Positions 1 through 8,844 are shown, counted from the stretch's first letter. The stretch: 64,000 nucleotides of DNA from Lentihominibacter hominis (GCF_014385065.1 NZ_JACRTA010000003.1:1-64000); one strand, 5' to 3'. A program made the numbers and translations. Notes: a model not told the origin generated them from the letters alone.

Positions 1-116
1 TGCGGTGACAATAGCGAAGAGGATACACCTGTTCCCATACCGAACACAGAAGTTAAGCTCTTTAGCGCTGATGATACTTGGCGGGAGACCGCCTGGGAAA
101 GTAGGACGTTGCCGCT
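1..116 (+). rRNA. rrf: 5S ribosomal RNA
   Basis: The sequence is a complete or nearly complete 5S rRNA. The 5' end (GCGGTGAC) pairs with the 3' end (GTTGCCGC) to form helix I, and the conserved internal block around CCCATACCGAACACAGAAGT is present, as is the GGGAGACCGCCTGGGAA-type segment. A terminator hairpin follows directly. The position at the window edge suggests that 16S and 23S genes lie upstream outside the window. The first base or two may be missing. Confidence 0.95.
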
Positions 117-121
117 TATAA

Positions 122-153
122 AAAAACAGCTTGAATAACAAGCTGTTTTTCTT
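122..153 (+). terminator. Rho-independent terminator of the rRNA operon
   Basis: A 12-bp perfect stem (AAAAACAGCTTG at 122-133 with its complement at 139-150) encloses a 5-nt loop and runs into a T-rich tail. It lies 6 nt after the 5S rRNA. Confidence 0.85.
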
Positions 154-176
154 TATGTATAATAAAGGGGATGACA

Positions 177-857
177 ATGAATATATCGTTACATTATGAG
201 GAGCGAGGTGAAGGTTTTCCTATTATTTTATTACACGGAAATGGAGGCTCTTGTGAATATTTTTCTCATCAGATTGAATATTTTTCAAAAGATTATAAAG
301 TGATTGCGTTGGATACGAGAGGTCATGGGAAATCCGATAGAGGAATAGCTCCTTTTACTATTCGGCAATTTGCGGAGGATCTGTATTTTTTTATGAATGT
401 TCATAAAATCAAAAAAGCTCATATATTAGGATTTTCTGACGGAGGGAATATCGCTTTGTGTTTTGCGCTTAAATATTCTTATATGGTTGAAAAATTAATT
501 ATTAATGGTGCTGATTTAGTTCCTTCAGGAGTAAAATGTAGGATCCAGATTCCTATTAAGATAGGATATAAAGTTGCTAAAATGTTTTCTTCAAGAAATA
601 CAATGGCAATGTTAAAGGCTGAGATGCTGAAACTTATGATAGATGAGCCGTACATTTCCTCTGATGAGTTAAAAAAACTTTCAATGCCTGTACTTGTCAT
701 GGCTGGAACAAAAGATTTAATAAAAAGCAAACATACCCGACTTATTGCTGACAGTATTCCCGGGGCTCAGCTTATATTTATTAAGGGAAATCATTTTATT
801 GCTCAAAAAAACTGTAAAGAATTTAATTATGCAGTTGAAGAATTTCTAAGAAAATAA
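177..857 (+). CDS. Alpha/beta hydrolase
   Basis: A 226-residue alpha/beta-hydrolase-fold protein, probably cytoplasmic because no signal peptide is visible. The oxyanion-hole motif HGNGG is at residues 20-24, the nucleophile elbow GFSDGG places Ser87, and the acid and histidine are probably in AGTKD and GNHF near the C-terminus. The fold is clear but the substrate cannot be told; esterases, C-C hydrolases and perhydrolase-like enzymes share it. An ATG at 171 is only one base from AAAGGGG (164-170), whereas the ATG at 177 has 6-nt spacing, so 177 is chosen. The gene is alone between the rRNA terminator and a terminator shared with the convergent hbd gene. Confidence 0.88.
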   Translation: MNISLHYEERGEGFPIILLHGNGGSCEYFSHQIEYFSKDYKVIALDTRGHGKSDRGIAPFTIRQFAEDLYFFMNVHKIKKAHILGFSDGGNIALCFALKYSYMVEKLIINGADLVPSGVKCRIQIPIKIGYKVAKMFSSRNTMAMLKAEMLKLMIDEPYISSDELKKLSMPVLVMAGTKDLIKSKHTRLIADSIPGAQLIFIKGNHFIAQKNCKEFNYAVEEFLRK

Positions 858-862
858 ATATT

Positions 863-890
863 AAAAGCGCTCTTATAGAAGAGCGCTTTT
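863..890. terminator. Bidirectional terminator between the hydrolase and hbd
   Basis: A perfect 12-bp stem (AAAAGCGCTCTT / AAGAGCGCTTTT) with loop ATAG has an A-tract on one side and a T-tract on the other, so it can end transcription of both convergent genes. Confidence 0.85.
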
Positions 891-896
891 AAATTA

Positions 897-1787
897 TTAT
901 CTGAGGAGATATGTGTTAGGTGTTTTTGTTCCATCTTCGTGATATATATAAAAACCTATACCTGTTTTTCTTCCGAGAAAGCCTGAGTCTACCATTCTTC
1001 TGAGCGATACTGCAGGTCTGTATTTTGGATCGCCTATCTCTTCATGAAGTACCTGCATTACTGCTAATTCTACATCTATTCCTATCATATCCATGAGTTC
1101 GAGAGGTCCCATGGGATGATGGAGCCCGAGTTTCACACCTCTGTCTATTTCTTCTATTGTTCCTATTTTTCTTTCTACAAGTATACATGCTTCGTTAAGC
1201 ATCGGTATCAACATTCGGTTGACAATGAATCCGGGTTCATCATGGGCGATAATACAGGATTTTCCCATGAATTCTCCTAAAATTTTTGCTTTTGAAAGAG
1301 CTTGATCACTTGTTTGATAGCCTCTTACTATTTCCATGAGTGGCATTTTTGGGACAGGACTGAAGAAATGCATACCTACAAATCTTTCAGGGTTTTTAAA
1401 TATATTGCCCAGAGCAGTTATAGATATAGATGAAGTATTACTGGCTATTATAGCATCTTTTTTTGCGTAAGATTCCAGTTTTTTCATTATATTTGTCTTT
1501 ATCTCTTTGTTTTCGGCTACTGCTTCAATAATAACGTCAGAATCTTTACAGTCAGAAATATGAGTGGTACAGGATATCCGTGAGAGAGCATTCTTTTTTT
1601 CGGATTCGTTCATTTTTCCTTTTTCGACGGCTTTTTTTAGATTTTTGTCGATTGTTTTCATGCTTTTTTCAAGCTGAGATTGTGAAATATCGTATGCAGT
1701 TACATTAAGTCCTTTTACAGCGGTATTTTCTACGATACCGGAACCCATGAAACCTGCGCCTACAACAAATATTTTTTTGATGTTCAT
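897..1787 (-). CDS. hbd: 3-hydroxybutyryl-CoA dehydrogenase
   Basis: NAD(P)-dependent oxidation or reduction between 3-hydroxybutyryl-CoA and acetoacetyl-CoA, a step of the butyrate pathway. The N-terminus carries the Rossmann motif VVGAGFMGSG, the middle has the family signature GMHFFSPVPKMPLMEIV, and the C-terminal dimerisation domain contains HHPMGPLELMDMIG. At 296 residues it is slightly longer than the usual 280. The ATG at 1796 almost touches the AAAGGG ribosome binding site (1803-1798); the ATG at 1787, 10 nt away, gives the canonical start MNIKKIFVVG and is preferred. It stands apart from bcd-etf and crt in this window. A TTGCAA-17-TAAAAT promoter precedes it. Confidence 0.93.
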   Translation of the reverse strand: MNIKKIFVVGAGFMGSGIVENTAVKGLNVTAYDISQSQLEKSMKTIDKNLKKAVEKGKMNESEKKNALSRISCTTHISDCKDSDVIIEAVAENKEIKTNIMKKLESYAKKDAIIASNTSSISITALGNIFKNPERFVGMHFFSPVPKMPLMEIVRGYQTSDQALSKAKILGEFMGKSCIIAHDEPGFIVNRMLIPMLNEACILVERKIGTIEEIDRGVKLGLHHPMGPLELMDMIGIDVELAVMQVLHEEIGDPKYRPAVSLRRMVDSGFLGRKTGIGFYIYHEDGTKTPNTYLLR

Positions 1788-1823
1788 AATTGGCATACCC
1801 TTTCTATATTGTTAATATCAGAA

Positions 1824-1852
1824 ATTTTACTCTATTTAGGATTGTTTTGCAA
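1824..1852 (-). promoter_or_regulatory. Sigma-A promoter of hbd
   Basis: Read on the minus strand, TTGCAA (1852-1847) is followed after 17 nt by TAAAAT (1829-1824), about 35 nt before the chosen hbd start. A Rex-type box was looked for here and not found. Confidence 0.6.
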
Positions 1853-1972
1853 TACTATTTATATTTTTTCGATTTTACCTATTAAATAGTCGCTGATTTA
1901 ATAAATTCTTAATAGTTTTACATATTTTTTCTCAATGGATTTCGTGGCATAATAATAGTGGAGGTTGAGATG

Positions 1973-2656
1973 ATGTATAACATATTAATATGTGATGATG
2001 AAAAAGATATTGTAGCTGCTCTCAAAATTTACTTGTCGGGGAATGATTATAATCTTTATGAAGCTTATGATGGAAGAGAAGCTCTTGCGATAATAGAAGA
2101 GAATGATATTCACTTGGTTCTTCTTGATATAATGATGCCTGAGATAGATGGCATACAGGTTCTTACTACGCTGAGAAAGGATTGTAATATGCCTGTTATA
2201 TTTCTTACTGCTAAAGGGGAGGACACTGATAAGATATTAGGGCTTAATATAGGAGCTGATGATTATGTTACTAAACCTTTTAATCCTGTGGAGCTTCTTG
2301 CTAGGGTGAAATCACAGTTACGAAGATATATGGAATTGGGAGCTGCTCCAATGAAAAAAAGTACGCTTAAAATCGGTGATATAGAGCTTGATGATGAATC
2401 TAAAGAAGTTGTGTTCATGGGAAACGCTGTGAGACTTACACCCAAGGAATATGGAATTTTAAGGCTTCTTATGGAAAACAGAGGAAAGGTTTTCGCTCCC
2501 AAGGAAATTTACAGAGCTGTTTGGGAAGAAGATTCATTTGGCGCTGAAGGCACTGTTGCTGTACATATACGTCATATACGCGAGAAACTGGAGATCAATC
2601 CAGATCAGCCTCGTCATATTAAAGTCGTTTGGGGACAGGGATATAAGATTGAATGA
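1973..2656 (+). CDS. OmpR/PhoB-family response regulator
   Basis: A transcription factor phosphorylated by the sensor kinase encoded immediately downstream. The receiver domain (about residues 1-118) has acidic pocket DDE at 8-10, phosphoacceptor Asp52 in LLDIMMP, and the conserved Thr/Lys in FLTAKGED. The C-terminal winged-helix domain ends with the typical VHIRHIREKLE and WGQGYKIE segments. GTG 1958 overlaps the ribosome binding site TGGAGG (1959-1964); ATG 1970 and 1973 are both possible and 1973 has the better 8-nt spacing. The regulated genes cannot be inferred from the neighbours. Confidence 0.93.
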   Translation: MYNILICDDEKDIVAALKIYLSGNDYNLYEAYDGREALAIIEENDIHLVLLDIMMPEIDGIQVLTTLRKDCNMPVIFLTAKGEDTDKILGLNIGADDYVTKPFNPVELLARVKSQLRRYMELGAAPMKKSTLKIGDIELDDESKEVVFMGNAVRLTPKEYGILRLLMENRGKVFAPKEIYRAVWEEDSFGAEGTVAVHIRHIREKLEINPDQPRHIKVVWGQGYKIE

Positions 2657-2664
2657 GGTGAAGA

Positions 2665-4596
2665 ATGGATAAGTTAAATAAGAGTTTTGTGATCAGAGCG
2701 ATATTGTATATTTTGATGATCGTTTTTATTACAGTAACTGTGCTATCAAGTATAGTGGTTATTACGAATATATCGAATCATTGGTACTATAAAAATAAAG
2801 AAAGTGTTAAGCAGGATATATATTCTGATATATCCAGCCTGATTTCCTACCGTATGAACGATATTGTGTATTATGAGACTTATACTGAAGGCGACAGTGA
2901 TTTGACAGAGTCAGTAAGTACTGGGGAGTATAATTTGTTTATAAGTGATGAGGAACTTGTAAAGGGTGAGAGCTCATCTACTCAGTTTGGCTATACTATG
3001 TATATGATAGATGAAGAAAAGGATGATGCACAGCCTGAAATTCTAAGAGAGCTCAATCCACAGCTTGGTGAACAGGACGGCGTATTTACAGACAGTATAT
3101 GGCACAGTGAGGGAATTTATATAGAGATATATTTGGGGGATCTTGAAAACGGAGGTGTTCCTGATGAGATTGATTACATATATGGTTTATTCAAAGCTGT
3201 ATACGGCTATAGAACTGTGGCGATGGCGGCATCGATAATAGGAACGATATTTTCAGTTGTGTTATTTATAATTCTTATGTGTGCTGCAGGCAGGGACAGA
3301 GAAAAGCGTTCATTTATAAATAAAATTCCGATGGATTTTTTAACAGTGGTATTGACATTGCCCATGATTTTTATCATGATGATATCTTTTGATTCGGAAA
3401 TTTCATTTTTTAACTATGAAGAGCTGATCGCGGCGATTTGCGCTGTTACCGTTGCAATATCTATTATAGTTACATGCTATATGCTGGTATTTGCTGTACA
3501 GGTGAAAGCTGGCGGATGGTGGAGAAATACGGTAATTTTTAAACTTTTAAGGATGCTAAAAAAAATAATATTGATTGTGGCGAAGACCTTTGGACATGTT
3601 AGTCTTGTATGGAAAACAGGTTTGTCAGTTTTGGCTGGAATTATGATAAATTTTATAATGATGATTCAGGCTATAAACAGTTATGGCTCGGGAGGAGTTC
3701 TGTTTATCTGGTTTATTGGGGCGATAATTACAGCAGCTCTGATAATATATATCTCTTTGTGTATGAAAAGGCTTCAAGACGGAGCAAGGCATCTGGCTGA
3801 AGGAGATATGGGTTATAAAGTTGATAAGAAGGGTTTGTTTTTTGATCTTGAAAAGTATGCGGAAAGTTTAAATGATATAAGTAATGGAATGTCGACTGTA
3901 GTAGAGGAAAGGTTAAAGAGTGAGAGGTTCAAAACAGAGCTTATAACTAATGTATCCCATGATATTAAAACTCCTATCACTTCTATAATTAATTATGTTG
4001 ATTTTTTGAAAAAAGAAGATATAGACAATGAAAAGGCAAAGGAATATATAGATGTGCTGGATAGGCAGTCTCAGCGTTTGAAGAAACTGACTGAAGATCT
4101 CGTGGAAGCTTCTAAGGCGGCTACAGGCAATGTGAATATAGAGCTTCTTCCCTGCGATGCAGGAGTAATGATGATGCAGGTTATGGGGGAATATAAAGAG
4201 AAAGCTGAAAAAGAACGTCTGGAAATGATTATGAGGCTGCCTGAGGAAAATATATCTATAATGGCTGATGGACGTAGTATGTGGAGAGTGTTTGACAATT
4301 TGCTGAATAATATATGCAAATATTCTCAGCCGGGAACAAGAGTATATCAGACCCTTGAAAAGAAGGCGGGAAAGGCTGTCATAACATATAAAAACACTTC
4401 TAAATATGAGCTTAATATTTCAGGAGAAGAATTGACGGAAAGGTTTGTAAGAGGTGATAGCTCCAGGCATACGGAGGGGAGTGGGCTTGGACTTTCCATA
4501 GCCAGAAATCTTGTGGAACTTCAGGGAGGCAGTTTTGAAATATATATAGATGGAGACCTGTTTAAAGTTATTATAGAATTTGATTTGATTTCCTGA
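2665..4596 (+). CDS. Membrane sensor histidine kinase
   Basis: Partner kinase of the response regulator, 8 nt upstream; the GAGGTG ribosome binding site overlaps that gene's stop. A first membrane helix at about residues 10-31 precedes an acidic extracytoplasmic sensor region (about 35-180), followed by at least five more hydrophobic segments (about 183-207, 224-242, 252-276, 318-338, 345-366). A HAMP-like linker leads to the HisKA box with phosphoacceptor His432 (NVSHDIKTP), then an HATPase domain with N box (FDNLLNNICKYS) and G2 box (GSGLGLSIARNL). The six-helix arrangement, with a sensor loop only between helices 1 and 2, is unlike simple two-helix kinases. The ligand is unknown. Confidence 0.92.
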   Translation: MDKLNKSFVIRAILYILMIVFITVTVLSSIVVITNISNHWYYKNKESVKQDIYSDISSLISYRMNDIVYYETYTEGDSDLTESVSTGEYNLFISDEELVKGESSSTQFGYTMYMIDEEKDDAQPEILRELNPQLGEQDGVFTDSIWHSEGIYIEIYLGDLENGGVPDEIDYIYGLFKAVYGYRTVAMAASIIGTIFSVVLFIILMCAAGRDREKRSFINKIPMDFLTVVLTLPMIFIMMISFDSEISFFNYEELIAAICAVTVAISIIVTCYMLVFAVQVKAGGWWRNTVIFKLLRMLKKIILIVAKTFGHVSLVWKTGLSVLAGIMINFIMMIQAINSYGSGGVLFIWFIGAIITAALIIYISLCMKRLQDGARHLAEGDMGYKVDKKGLFFDLEKYAESLNDISNGMSTVVEERLKSERFKTELITNVSHDIKTPITSIINYVDFLKKEDIDNEKAKEYIDVLDRQSQRLKKLTEDLVEASKAATGNVNIELLPCDAGVMMMQVMGEYKEKAEKERLEMIMRLPEENISIMADGRSMWRVFDNLLNNICKYSQPGTRVYQTLEKKAGKAVITYKNTSKYELNISGEELTERFVRGDSSRHTEGSGLGLSIARNLVELQGGSFEIYIDGDLFKVIIEFDLIS

Positions 4597-4603
4597 AAAA
4601 TGT

Positions 4604-4638
4604 AACGAGGAAAGAGGATATTTCTTTCCTCGTTTTTT
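4604..4638 (+). terminator. Terminator of the two-component operon
   Basis: A 12-bp perfect stem (AACGAGGAAAGA at 4604-4615 pairing with 4623-4634) is followed by a T-run, 7 nt after the kinase stop codon. Confidence 0.88.
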
Positions 4639-4672
4639 ATATTCTTTGGAATCTCAGAGAATGGCTGATTTC

Positions 4673-4701
4673 TTGATTTTTAACAGATGGTAAGTTATAA
4701 T
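4673..4701 (+). promoter_or_regulatory. Sigma-A promoter of the tmk-holB operon
   Basis: TTGATT (4673-4678) and a perfect TATAAT (4696-4701) are separated by 17 nt. It lies about 85 bp before the first gene of the five-gene operon. Confidence 0.7.
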
Positions 4702-4786
4702 AAACGTTATTGGTGTAAACGCTTAAAACAAAAGAATTTAGCTGGAAAACTTGATGCAATAATATTATATAAGAGGATAGAGGTTT

Positions 4787-5191
4787 ATGGGTTTCATAAA
4801 GTTTGTATTTGTATTAGTCATAGTAATACCTTTAGCGGTATTAATGATGTATTTTATTAATAATCTTAACGAGAAACTGAAGACGTCTTCTAAGGATCCT
4901 CAGAATGAGAGGAAAAGTGAAAAGAAAAACTCTGAAAGACGGGGAAGTTCAATTGCCGGATCTGGTGAAAGCAGAAGGAATGAAAATAAGCAATATGTGA
5001 GAGAGCAGTATAAAAACAGGGAAGCGCAGGAAACAGAGCGATACAAAAAGGAGACTCCTTATTACAAGAAAAAGCAGGAGCGAAAAGAAGCTGTGGATAG
5101 GAACGAGGATCGTCCGGAAAAGCAGTTAAGTAAGAGAAAGCGAAGAAAAGAAAGAAAAAATAAAAAGAAAGTCAGAGAAAAGCAGCGATGA
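4787..5191 (+). CDS. Small membrane-anchored Lys/Arg/Glu-rich protein of unknown function
   Basis: A 134-residue protein I do not recognise. Residues 4-24 form one hydrophobic segment, giving an N-terminal membrane anchor; the remaining 110 residues are extremely charged (Lys, Arg, Glu, Asn, Gln) with no aromatic core except scattered Tyr, and end in a run of basic residues. This predicts a long, disordered or coiled cytoplasmic tail able to bind nucleic acid or acidic partners. Its stop overlaps the tmk start by ATGA, so it is translationally coupled to tmk and heads the operon. The coding status is supported by the ribosome binding region GAGGATAGAGG before the ATG and by the promoter upstream. 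Confidence 0.75.
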   Translation: MGFIKFVFVLVIVIPLAVLMMYFINNLNEKLKTSSKDPQNERKSEKKNSERRGSSIAGSGESRRNENKQYVREQYKNREAQETERYKKETPYYKKKQERKEAVDRNEDRPEKQLSKRKRRKERKNKKKVREKQR

Positions 5192-5814
5192 AAAAAGGTT
5201 ATTTCATATCTTTTGAGGGAGTGGATGGATCGGGAAAGTCCACACAGATAAAAAAACTTGAGACGTTTTTTTTCAATAAAGGTTATCAGGTTGTGTTAAC
5301 CAGAGAACCTGGTGGCACTAAAATAGGCGAAAAAATAAGGGATATAATTCTGGATACATCTAATGAGAAAATGACATATATGACGGAAGCTTTGCTTTAT
5401 GCTGCATCTCGTGCTCAGCATGTAGAGCAGATTATAGGCCCTGCAATAGAAGCAGGAAAGATTGTGATATGTGATAGGTTTGTTGATTCAAGTGTTGCTT
5501 ATCAGGGATATGGAAGAAAACTCGGAAAATGTATTAATGTTATAAACGGATATGCGGTGAATGGATATATGCCAGATATGACTTTTCTGATGAGAGTAAA
5601 GCCTGATGTAGGAAGCGGACGGATAAAAGACAGGGAACGTGATAGGATAGAGATGGAAAATGAAGATTTTTATAAAAGAGTTTATGAGGGATATGAGATT
5701 TTGGAAAAGGATTTCCCCGGCAGAATTATTGGAATAGATGCTTCCCAGACTATAGAAGATATTGAAAAAACTATAACATCCCATATAGAATATCTTTTGA
5801 GAAATGATAGGTGA
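5188..5814 (+). CDS. tmk: Thymidylate kinase
   Basis: Phosphorylates dTMP to dTDP with ATP for DNA synthesis. The P-loop FEGVDGSGKST covers residues 9-19, the TREPGG motif is present, CDRFVDSS is the DRX/DRF substrate-binding motif, and a lid region rich in Arg lies at GRIKDRERDR. The 208-residue length is normal. The ATG overlaps the stop of the preceding small gene (ATGA), and holB follows with overlapping signals; tmk next to holB and ricT is a widely conserved Firmicute arrangement. Confidence 0.96.
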   Translation: MKKGYFISFEGVDGSGKSTQIKKLETFFFNKGYQVVLTREPGGTKIGEKIRDIILDTSNEKMTYMTEALLYAASRAQHVEQIIGPAIEAGKIVICDRFVDSSVAYQGYGRKLGKCINVINGYAVNGYMPDMTFLMRVKPDVGSGRIKDRERDRIEMENEDFYKRVYEGYEILEKDFPGRIIGIDASQTIEDIEKTITSHIEYLLRNDR

Positions 5815-5821
5815 TGGTAGA

Positions 5822-6634
5822 ATGTATTTTAAAGAGCGAGATGAAAATCAGAATTTAATAGCCAGACTGGATCATATCATAGAGACGGATAAGATATCTC
5901 ACGCTTATATCTTCGAAGGGATTGGTTGTATAGATAAAAGGTCATTTGTCGAGAGTTTTGTAAAAGGGATTCTGTGTCCTGTAAATACAGGGGATAACTG
6001 TAATTCTTGCGGTATATGCCGCAAAGTAGATCACGGTAATCACGAAGATATAATATATATTAAAGCATCAGGTGGATCTATTAAAGATGCAGATATTGTA
6101 AAGATGCAGGAAAGTCTTAAAAACAAGCCATTTGGTGATCGTCATATTGTGATAATAGAAAACAGCGATACTATGACGTTGCGTGCTCAAAACAGACTTT
6201 TGAAAACGTTGGAAGAGCCGCCGGGTAGCTCTGTAATTATGCTTTTGTCAGAAAATATGGAAAATCTCGTGCAGACAATAAAATCCAGATGTGTGAAATA
6301 TAGAATAAATTATTTTGGCAGTGAAGGATATGATTTTATGATGGAAAAGGCGGAGAAGGTGTCTGATATGGCATTGAACCGAGAACCTTTTTATAAATTA
6401 AAGCAGGAAATTGATGATATTCTTGAAAACAGTGATGAAGTGGCAGGATTTTTAGACAGCCTTCAAGTAGTTTTCAGAAATATGCTTATAAAGAAAAACA
6501 AAGGGATATCTCTTTATAAGGATGAGGATCTTAAAAGAAATATATATGCCGCAGAGAATGCAAGAAGACAGATTAAAGAAGGCGTTTCTCAATCTTATGC
6601 AATGAAGAATTTGCTGATAAAAATCGGAGGATAG
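5822..6634 (+). CDS. holB: DNA polymerase III clamp loader subunit delta'
   Basis: A 270-residue AAA+-fold clamp-loader subunit of replicative polymerase III. The N-terminal segment has the family pattern HAYIFEG, followed by a four-cysteine cluster (C-P-V ... C-NSCGIC-R) that would hold zinc, and the sensor-type segment NRLLKTLEEPP. The P-loop is degenerate, as normal for delta'. An upstream in-frame ATG at 5804 lies inside tmk; the ATG at 5822 has an AGGTGA box (5809-5814) at 7-nt spacing and is chosen. The length is shorter than the about 330 of many homologues, so the C-terminal collar domain may be reduced. Confidence 0.93.
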   Translation: MYFKERDENQNLIARLDHIIETDKISHAYIFEGIGCIDKRSFVESFVKGILCPVNTGDNCNSCGICRKVDHGNHEDIIYIKASGGSIKDADIVKMQESLKNKPFGDRHIVIIENSDTMTLRAQNRLLKTLEEPPGSSVIMLLSENMENLVQTIKSRCVKYRINYFGSEGYDFMMEKAEKVSDMALNREPFYKLKQEIDDILENSDEVAGFLDSLQVVFRNMLIKKNKGISLYKDEDLKRNIYAAENARRQIKEGVSQSYAMKNLLIKIGG

Positions 6635-6637
6635 ATG

Positions 6638-7564
6638 ATGACAAAGGTAGTAGGTATAAAGTTTAAGGAAGCAGGGAAACTTTATTATTTCAGCCCAGGA
6701 GAATTTAAAGTCGGTGTAGGTGATAATGTTATTGTTGAGACAGCAAGAGGTTTGGAGTTCGGAACTGTTACCATGGGAGAGACGGAAGTAAAGGAACAAG
6801 ATCTGGTGGCTCCTCTTAAAAATATAATAAGAATAGCTGATGAAAAAGATAAAAAACGGCATGAGGAAAATCTTGCAAAAAAAAGTGAGGCTCTGAGGCT
6901 CTGTCAGCAAAAGGTAGATGATCATAAGCTTGAAATGAAACTCATAGATGTGGAATATACTTTTGATAATAGTAAAGTGATTTTTTATTTCACTGCTGAT
7001 GGAAGAGTGGATTTTAGAGAGCTTGTGAAAGATCTGGCTGCAATTTTTAGAATGAGGATAGAATTAAGGCAAATCGGAGTCAGGGATGAGGCAAAGATGC
7101 TGGGCGGTGTCGGAAATTGCGGAAGAGGTCTTTGTTGTAATACGTGGCTTTCTGATTTTGAGCCGGTATCTATAAAGATGGCGAAGGTTCAGAATTTATC
7201 GCTTAATCCTTCTAAGATATCAGGTATTTGTGGAAGGCTGATGTGCTGTTTGAAGTTTGAGAATGAAGTATATACACATCTGAAAAAGGGAATGCCTTCT
7301 GTAGGTGAAAGGATTAAGACGCCGGATGGGATGGCTGTGGTAACAGACGTTAATATACTTGAAAATGTTGTGAAGACAAGACTTATAGTAGAAGAAGGAT
7401 CTAAGGATAAGGATTCTGAAGAAAAGCTCAGTGCAGAAATTTATAATTATAAAAAGGATGATATAAAGAGATTTGGAAAGAAAAATAACAGAAAAAGAGA
7501 GGATGAGCTAGCCAATCTGGAGGATGATGTGCTGAAAGAAATCAAAGAGCTGATGAAGGATTAA
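6638..7564 (+). CDS. ricT: RicT/YaaT family protein (PSP1 domain)
   Basis: A 308-residue PSP1 C-terminal-domain protein related to B. subtilis YaaT/RicT, a partner in the RicA-RicF-RicT complex that supports RNase Y activity and sporulation phosphorelay function. The cysteine-rich core GNCGRGLCCNTW and ISGICGRLMCCLKFE carries the residues expected for Fe-S cluster binding in this family. The C-terminal 60 residues are charged and probably extended. Both ATG 6635 and 6638 follow CGGAGG (6625-6630); 6638 has 7-nt spacing and is preferred. The order tmk-holB-ricT-methyltransferase is conserved in Firmicutes. RicA and RicF are not in the window. Confidence 0.92.
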   Translation: MTKVVGIKFKEAGKLYYFSPGEFKVGVGDNVIVETARGLEFGTVTMGETEVKEQDLVAPLKNIIRIADEKDKKRHEENLAKKSEALRLCQQKVDDHKLEMKLIDVEYTFDNSKVIFYFTADGRVDFRELVKDLAAIFRMRIELRQIGVRDEAKMLGGVGNCGRGLCCNTWLSDFEPVSIKMAKVQNLSLNPSKISGICGRLMCCLKFENEVYTHLKKGMPSVGERIKTPDGMAVVTDVNILENVVKTRLIVEEGSKDKDSEEKLSAEIYNYKKDDIKRFGKKNNRKREDELANLEDDVLKEIKELMKD

Positions 7565-7571
7565 TATCTTG

Positions 7572-8309
7572 ATGAATATGGAGAGAGTAGAAAATATAGG
7601 ATTTGGGGATCTAAAGCTTATACAGGATCCGAAAGGCTTCTGTTACGGGGTAGATGCTGTCATACTTGCTGATTTTGCATATAATATCTGCAGCAGATTC
7701 AAAATGGCAGCGGATCTGGGAACGGGTAATGGAATCATACCGTTTATTTTGAGTCATAAAAATAAAGATGCTAAGTTTATAGGCGTGGAGCTGCAAAAGT
7801 CTTCTGTTCAGATGGCGGAAAGAAGCTGCGAATTAAATAAACTGCAGTCACGTGTCGAGTTTTTTCAAGCGGATATTTCAAAACTTGATAAAAGCATATA
7901 TTTTGATAAAGATATAGATATGGTTACTTGTAATCCTCCTTATTTTCCGAAAGGAGGGGGAATTCCTTCGGGCAATGAAAGTAAGTTTATTGCAAGGCAT
8001 GAGACCGTTGCCGATATAGGAGATTTTATAAAAGCTGCTTCTGATATGTTAAATGGAAGCGGTGATTTTTTCATGGTACACAGACCTTCACGGCTTGTGG
8101 ATATTTTTTATTATTGCAGAAAGAATCGTATAGAGCCTAAAAATATTAGGTTTGTAGTTCCCAGACAAGGACAGCCTCCTAATATTGTACTTGTCCATTG
8201 CAGAGCAGGGGGTGGTCGCGAGCTTAAAATAATGAAGGAGTTGTGTATCTATGGATCTGGGAGGAGTTACAGTGATGAAATAATGAAAATATATGAGCGG
8301 ATCCGATGA
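7572..8309 (+). CDS. tRNA1(Val) (adenine-N6)-methyltransferase family protein
   Basis: A class I S-adenosylmethionine methyltransferase of the TrmN6/YabB group, about 245 residues. SAM-binding motif I is ADLGTGNGIIPF, and the catalytic motif CNPPYF is the NPPY signature of N6-adenine or N5-glutamine methyltransferases. The position at the end of the tmk-holB-ricT operon is the usual one for the Firmicute tRNA A37-type enzyme. Candidate starts are TTG 7569 (AAGGA at 8 nt), ATG 7572 and ATG 7578; 7572 is a compromise. It converges on spmB with only a weak AT-only hairpin between them. Confidence 0.88.
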   Translation: MNMERVENIGFGDLKLIQDPKGFCYGVDAVILADFAYNICSRFKMAADLGTGNGIIPFILSHKNKDAKFIGVELQKSSVQMAERSCELNKLQSRVEFFQADISKLDKSIYFDKDIDMVTCNPPYFPKGGGIPSGNESKFIARHETVADIGDFIKAASDMLNGSGDFFMVHRPSRLVDIFYYCRKNRIEPKNIRFVVPRQGQPPNIVLVHCRAGGGRELKIMKELCIYGSGRSYSDEIMKIYERIR

Positions 8310-8316
8310 AATTTTG

Positions 8317-8844
8317 TTATAAAATTTTGCATATATATACTGACGCAAAAATTCCCGCAATATAACCTATGAGACCTGCTGTGAAAGAGTGTCTCATTTT
8401 TTTTACTGATGTGACTCCAAAATACAGTGCCAGAACATAGAATATAGTTTCACAACTTCCTACCATGACAGAAGCCGCGCGGCCGACAAGAGAATCAGGT
8501 CCCGAGATTTCCATTATTCTTTCTGCGACTACAAGAGAGCCGCTTCCGGAGACAGGCCTTAAAAATATGAGAGAAATAAGTTCTTCGGGGATAGCAAAAA
8601 AATTGAAGACAGGTGCTGCTGCTTTTTCTATGAAGTCCATGGCTCCGGATGATGTCAGTGCTTCGATTCCTATAAAGATACCGATGATGAAAGGAAGTAT
8701 GTCTATACATGTATGAAGGCCTTCCTTAGCTCCTTCAATAAATACATCGTAGATATCTGTTTTTTTCTTTATACCGTATAAAATTATTATGGTTATGAGT
8801 ATAGGGAGAAACATTACGGAAAAAATACTTAGAAGGTTAGGCAT
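8317..8844 (-). CDS. spmB: Spore maturation protein B
   Basis: A 175-residue integral membrane protein of the nucleoside-recognition (Gate) domain family, required with SpmA for full dehydration of the spore core. It has hydrophobic segments at both ends and in the middle, and the conserved RPVSGSGS and VGSCETIFYVLALYFG segments of SpmB. The start ATG at 8844 overlaps the end of spmA by 8 bp, so the pair is translationally coupled. The dacB gene that accompanies spmAB in B. subtilis is not here. Confidence 0.94.
   Translation of the reverse strand: MPNLLSIFSVMFLPILITIIILYGIKKKTDIYDVFIEGAKEGLHTCIDILPFIIGIFIGIEALTSSGAMDFIEKAAAPVFNFFAIPEELISLIFLRPVSGSGSLVVAERIMEISGPDSLVGRAASVMVGSCETIFYVLALYFGVTSVKKMRHSFTAGLIGYIAGIFASVYICKIL

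Noticed and set aside
1797..1957. Rex operator upstream of hbd
   Set aside because: A single TTGTTAA half-site occurs at about 1809, but the expected partner TTAACAA is absent at the required spacing.
8306..8327. Terminator between the methyltransferase gene and spmB
   Set aside because: The hairpin AAATTTT/AAAATTT is AT-only and overlaps the spmB stop region, so it is too weak to call.
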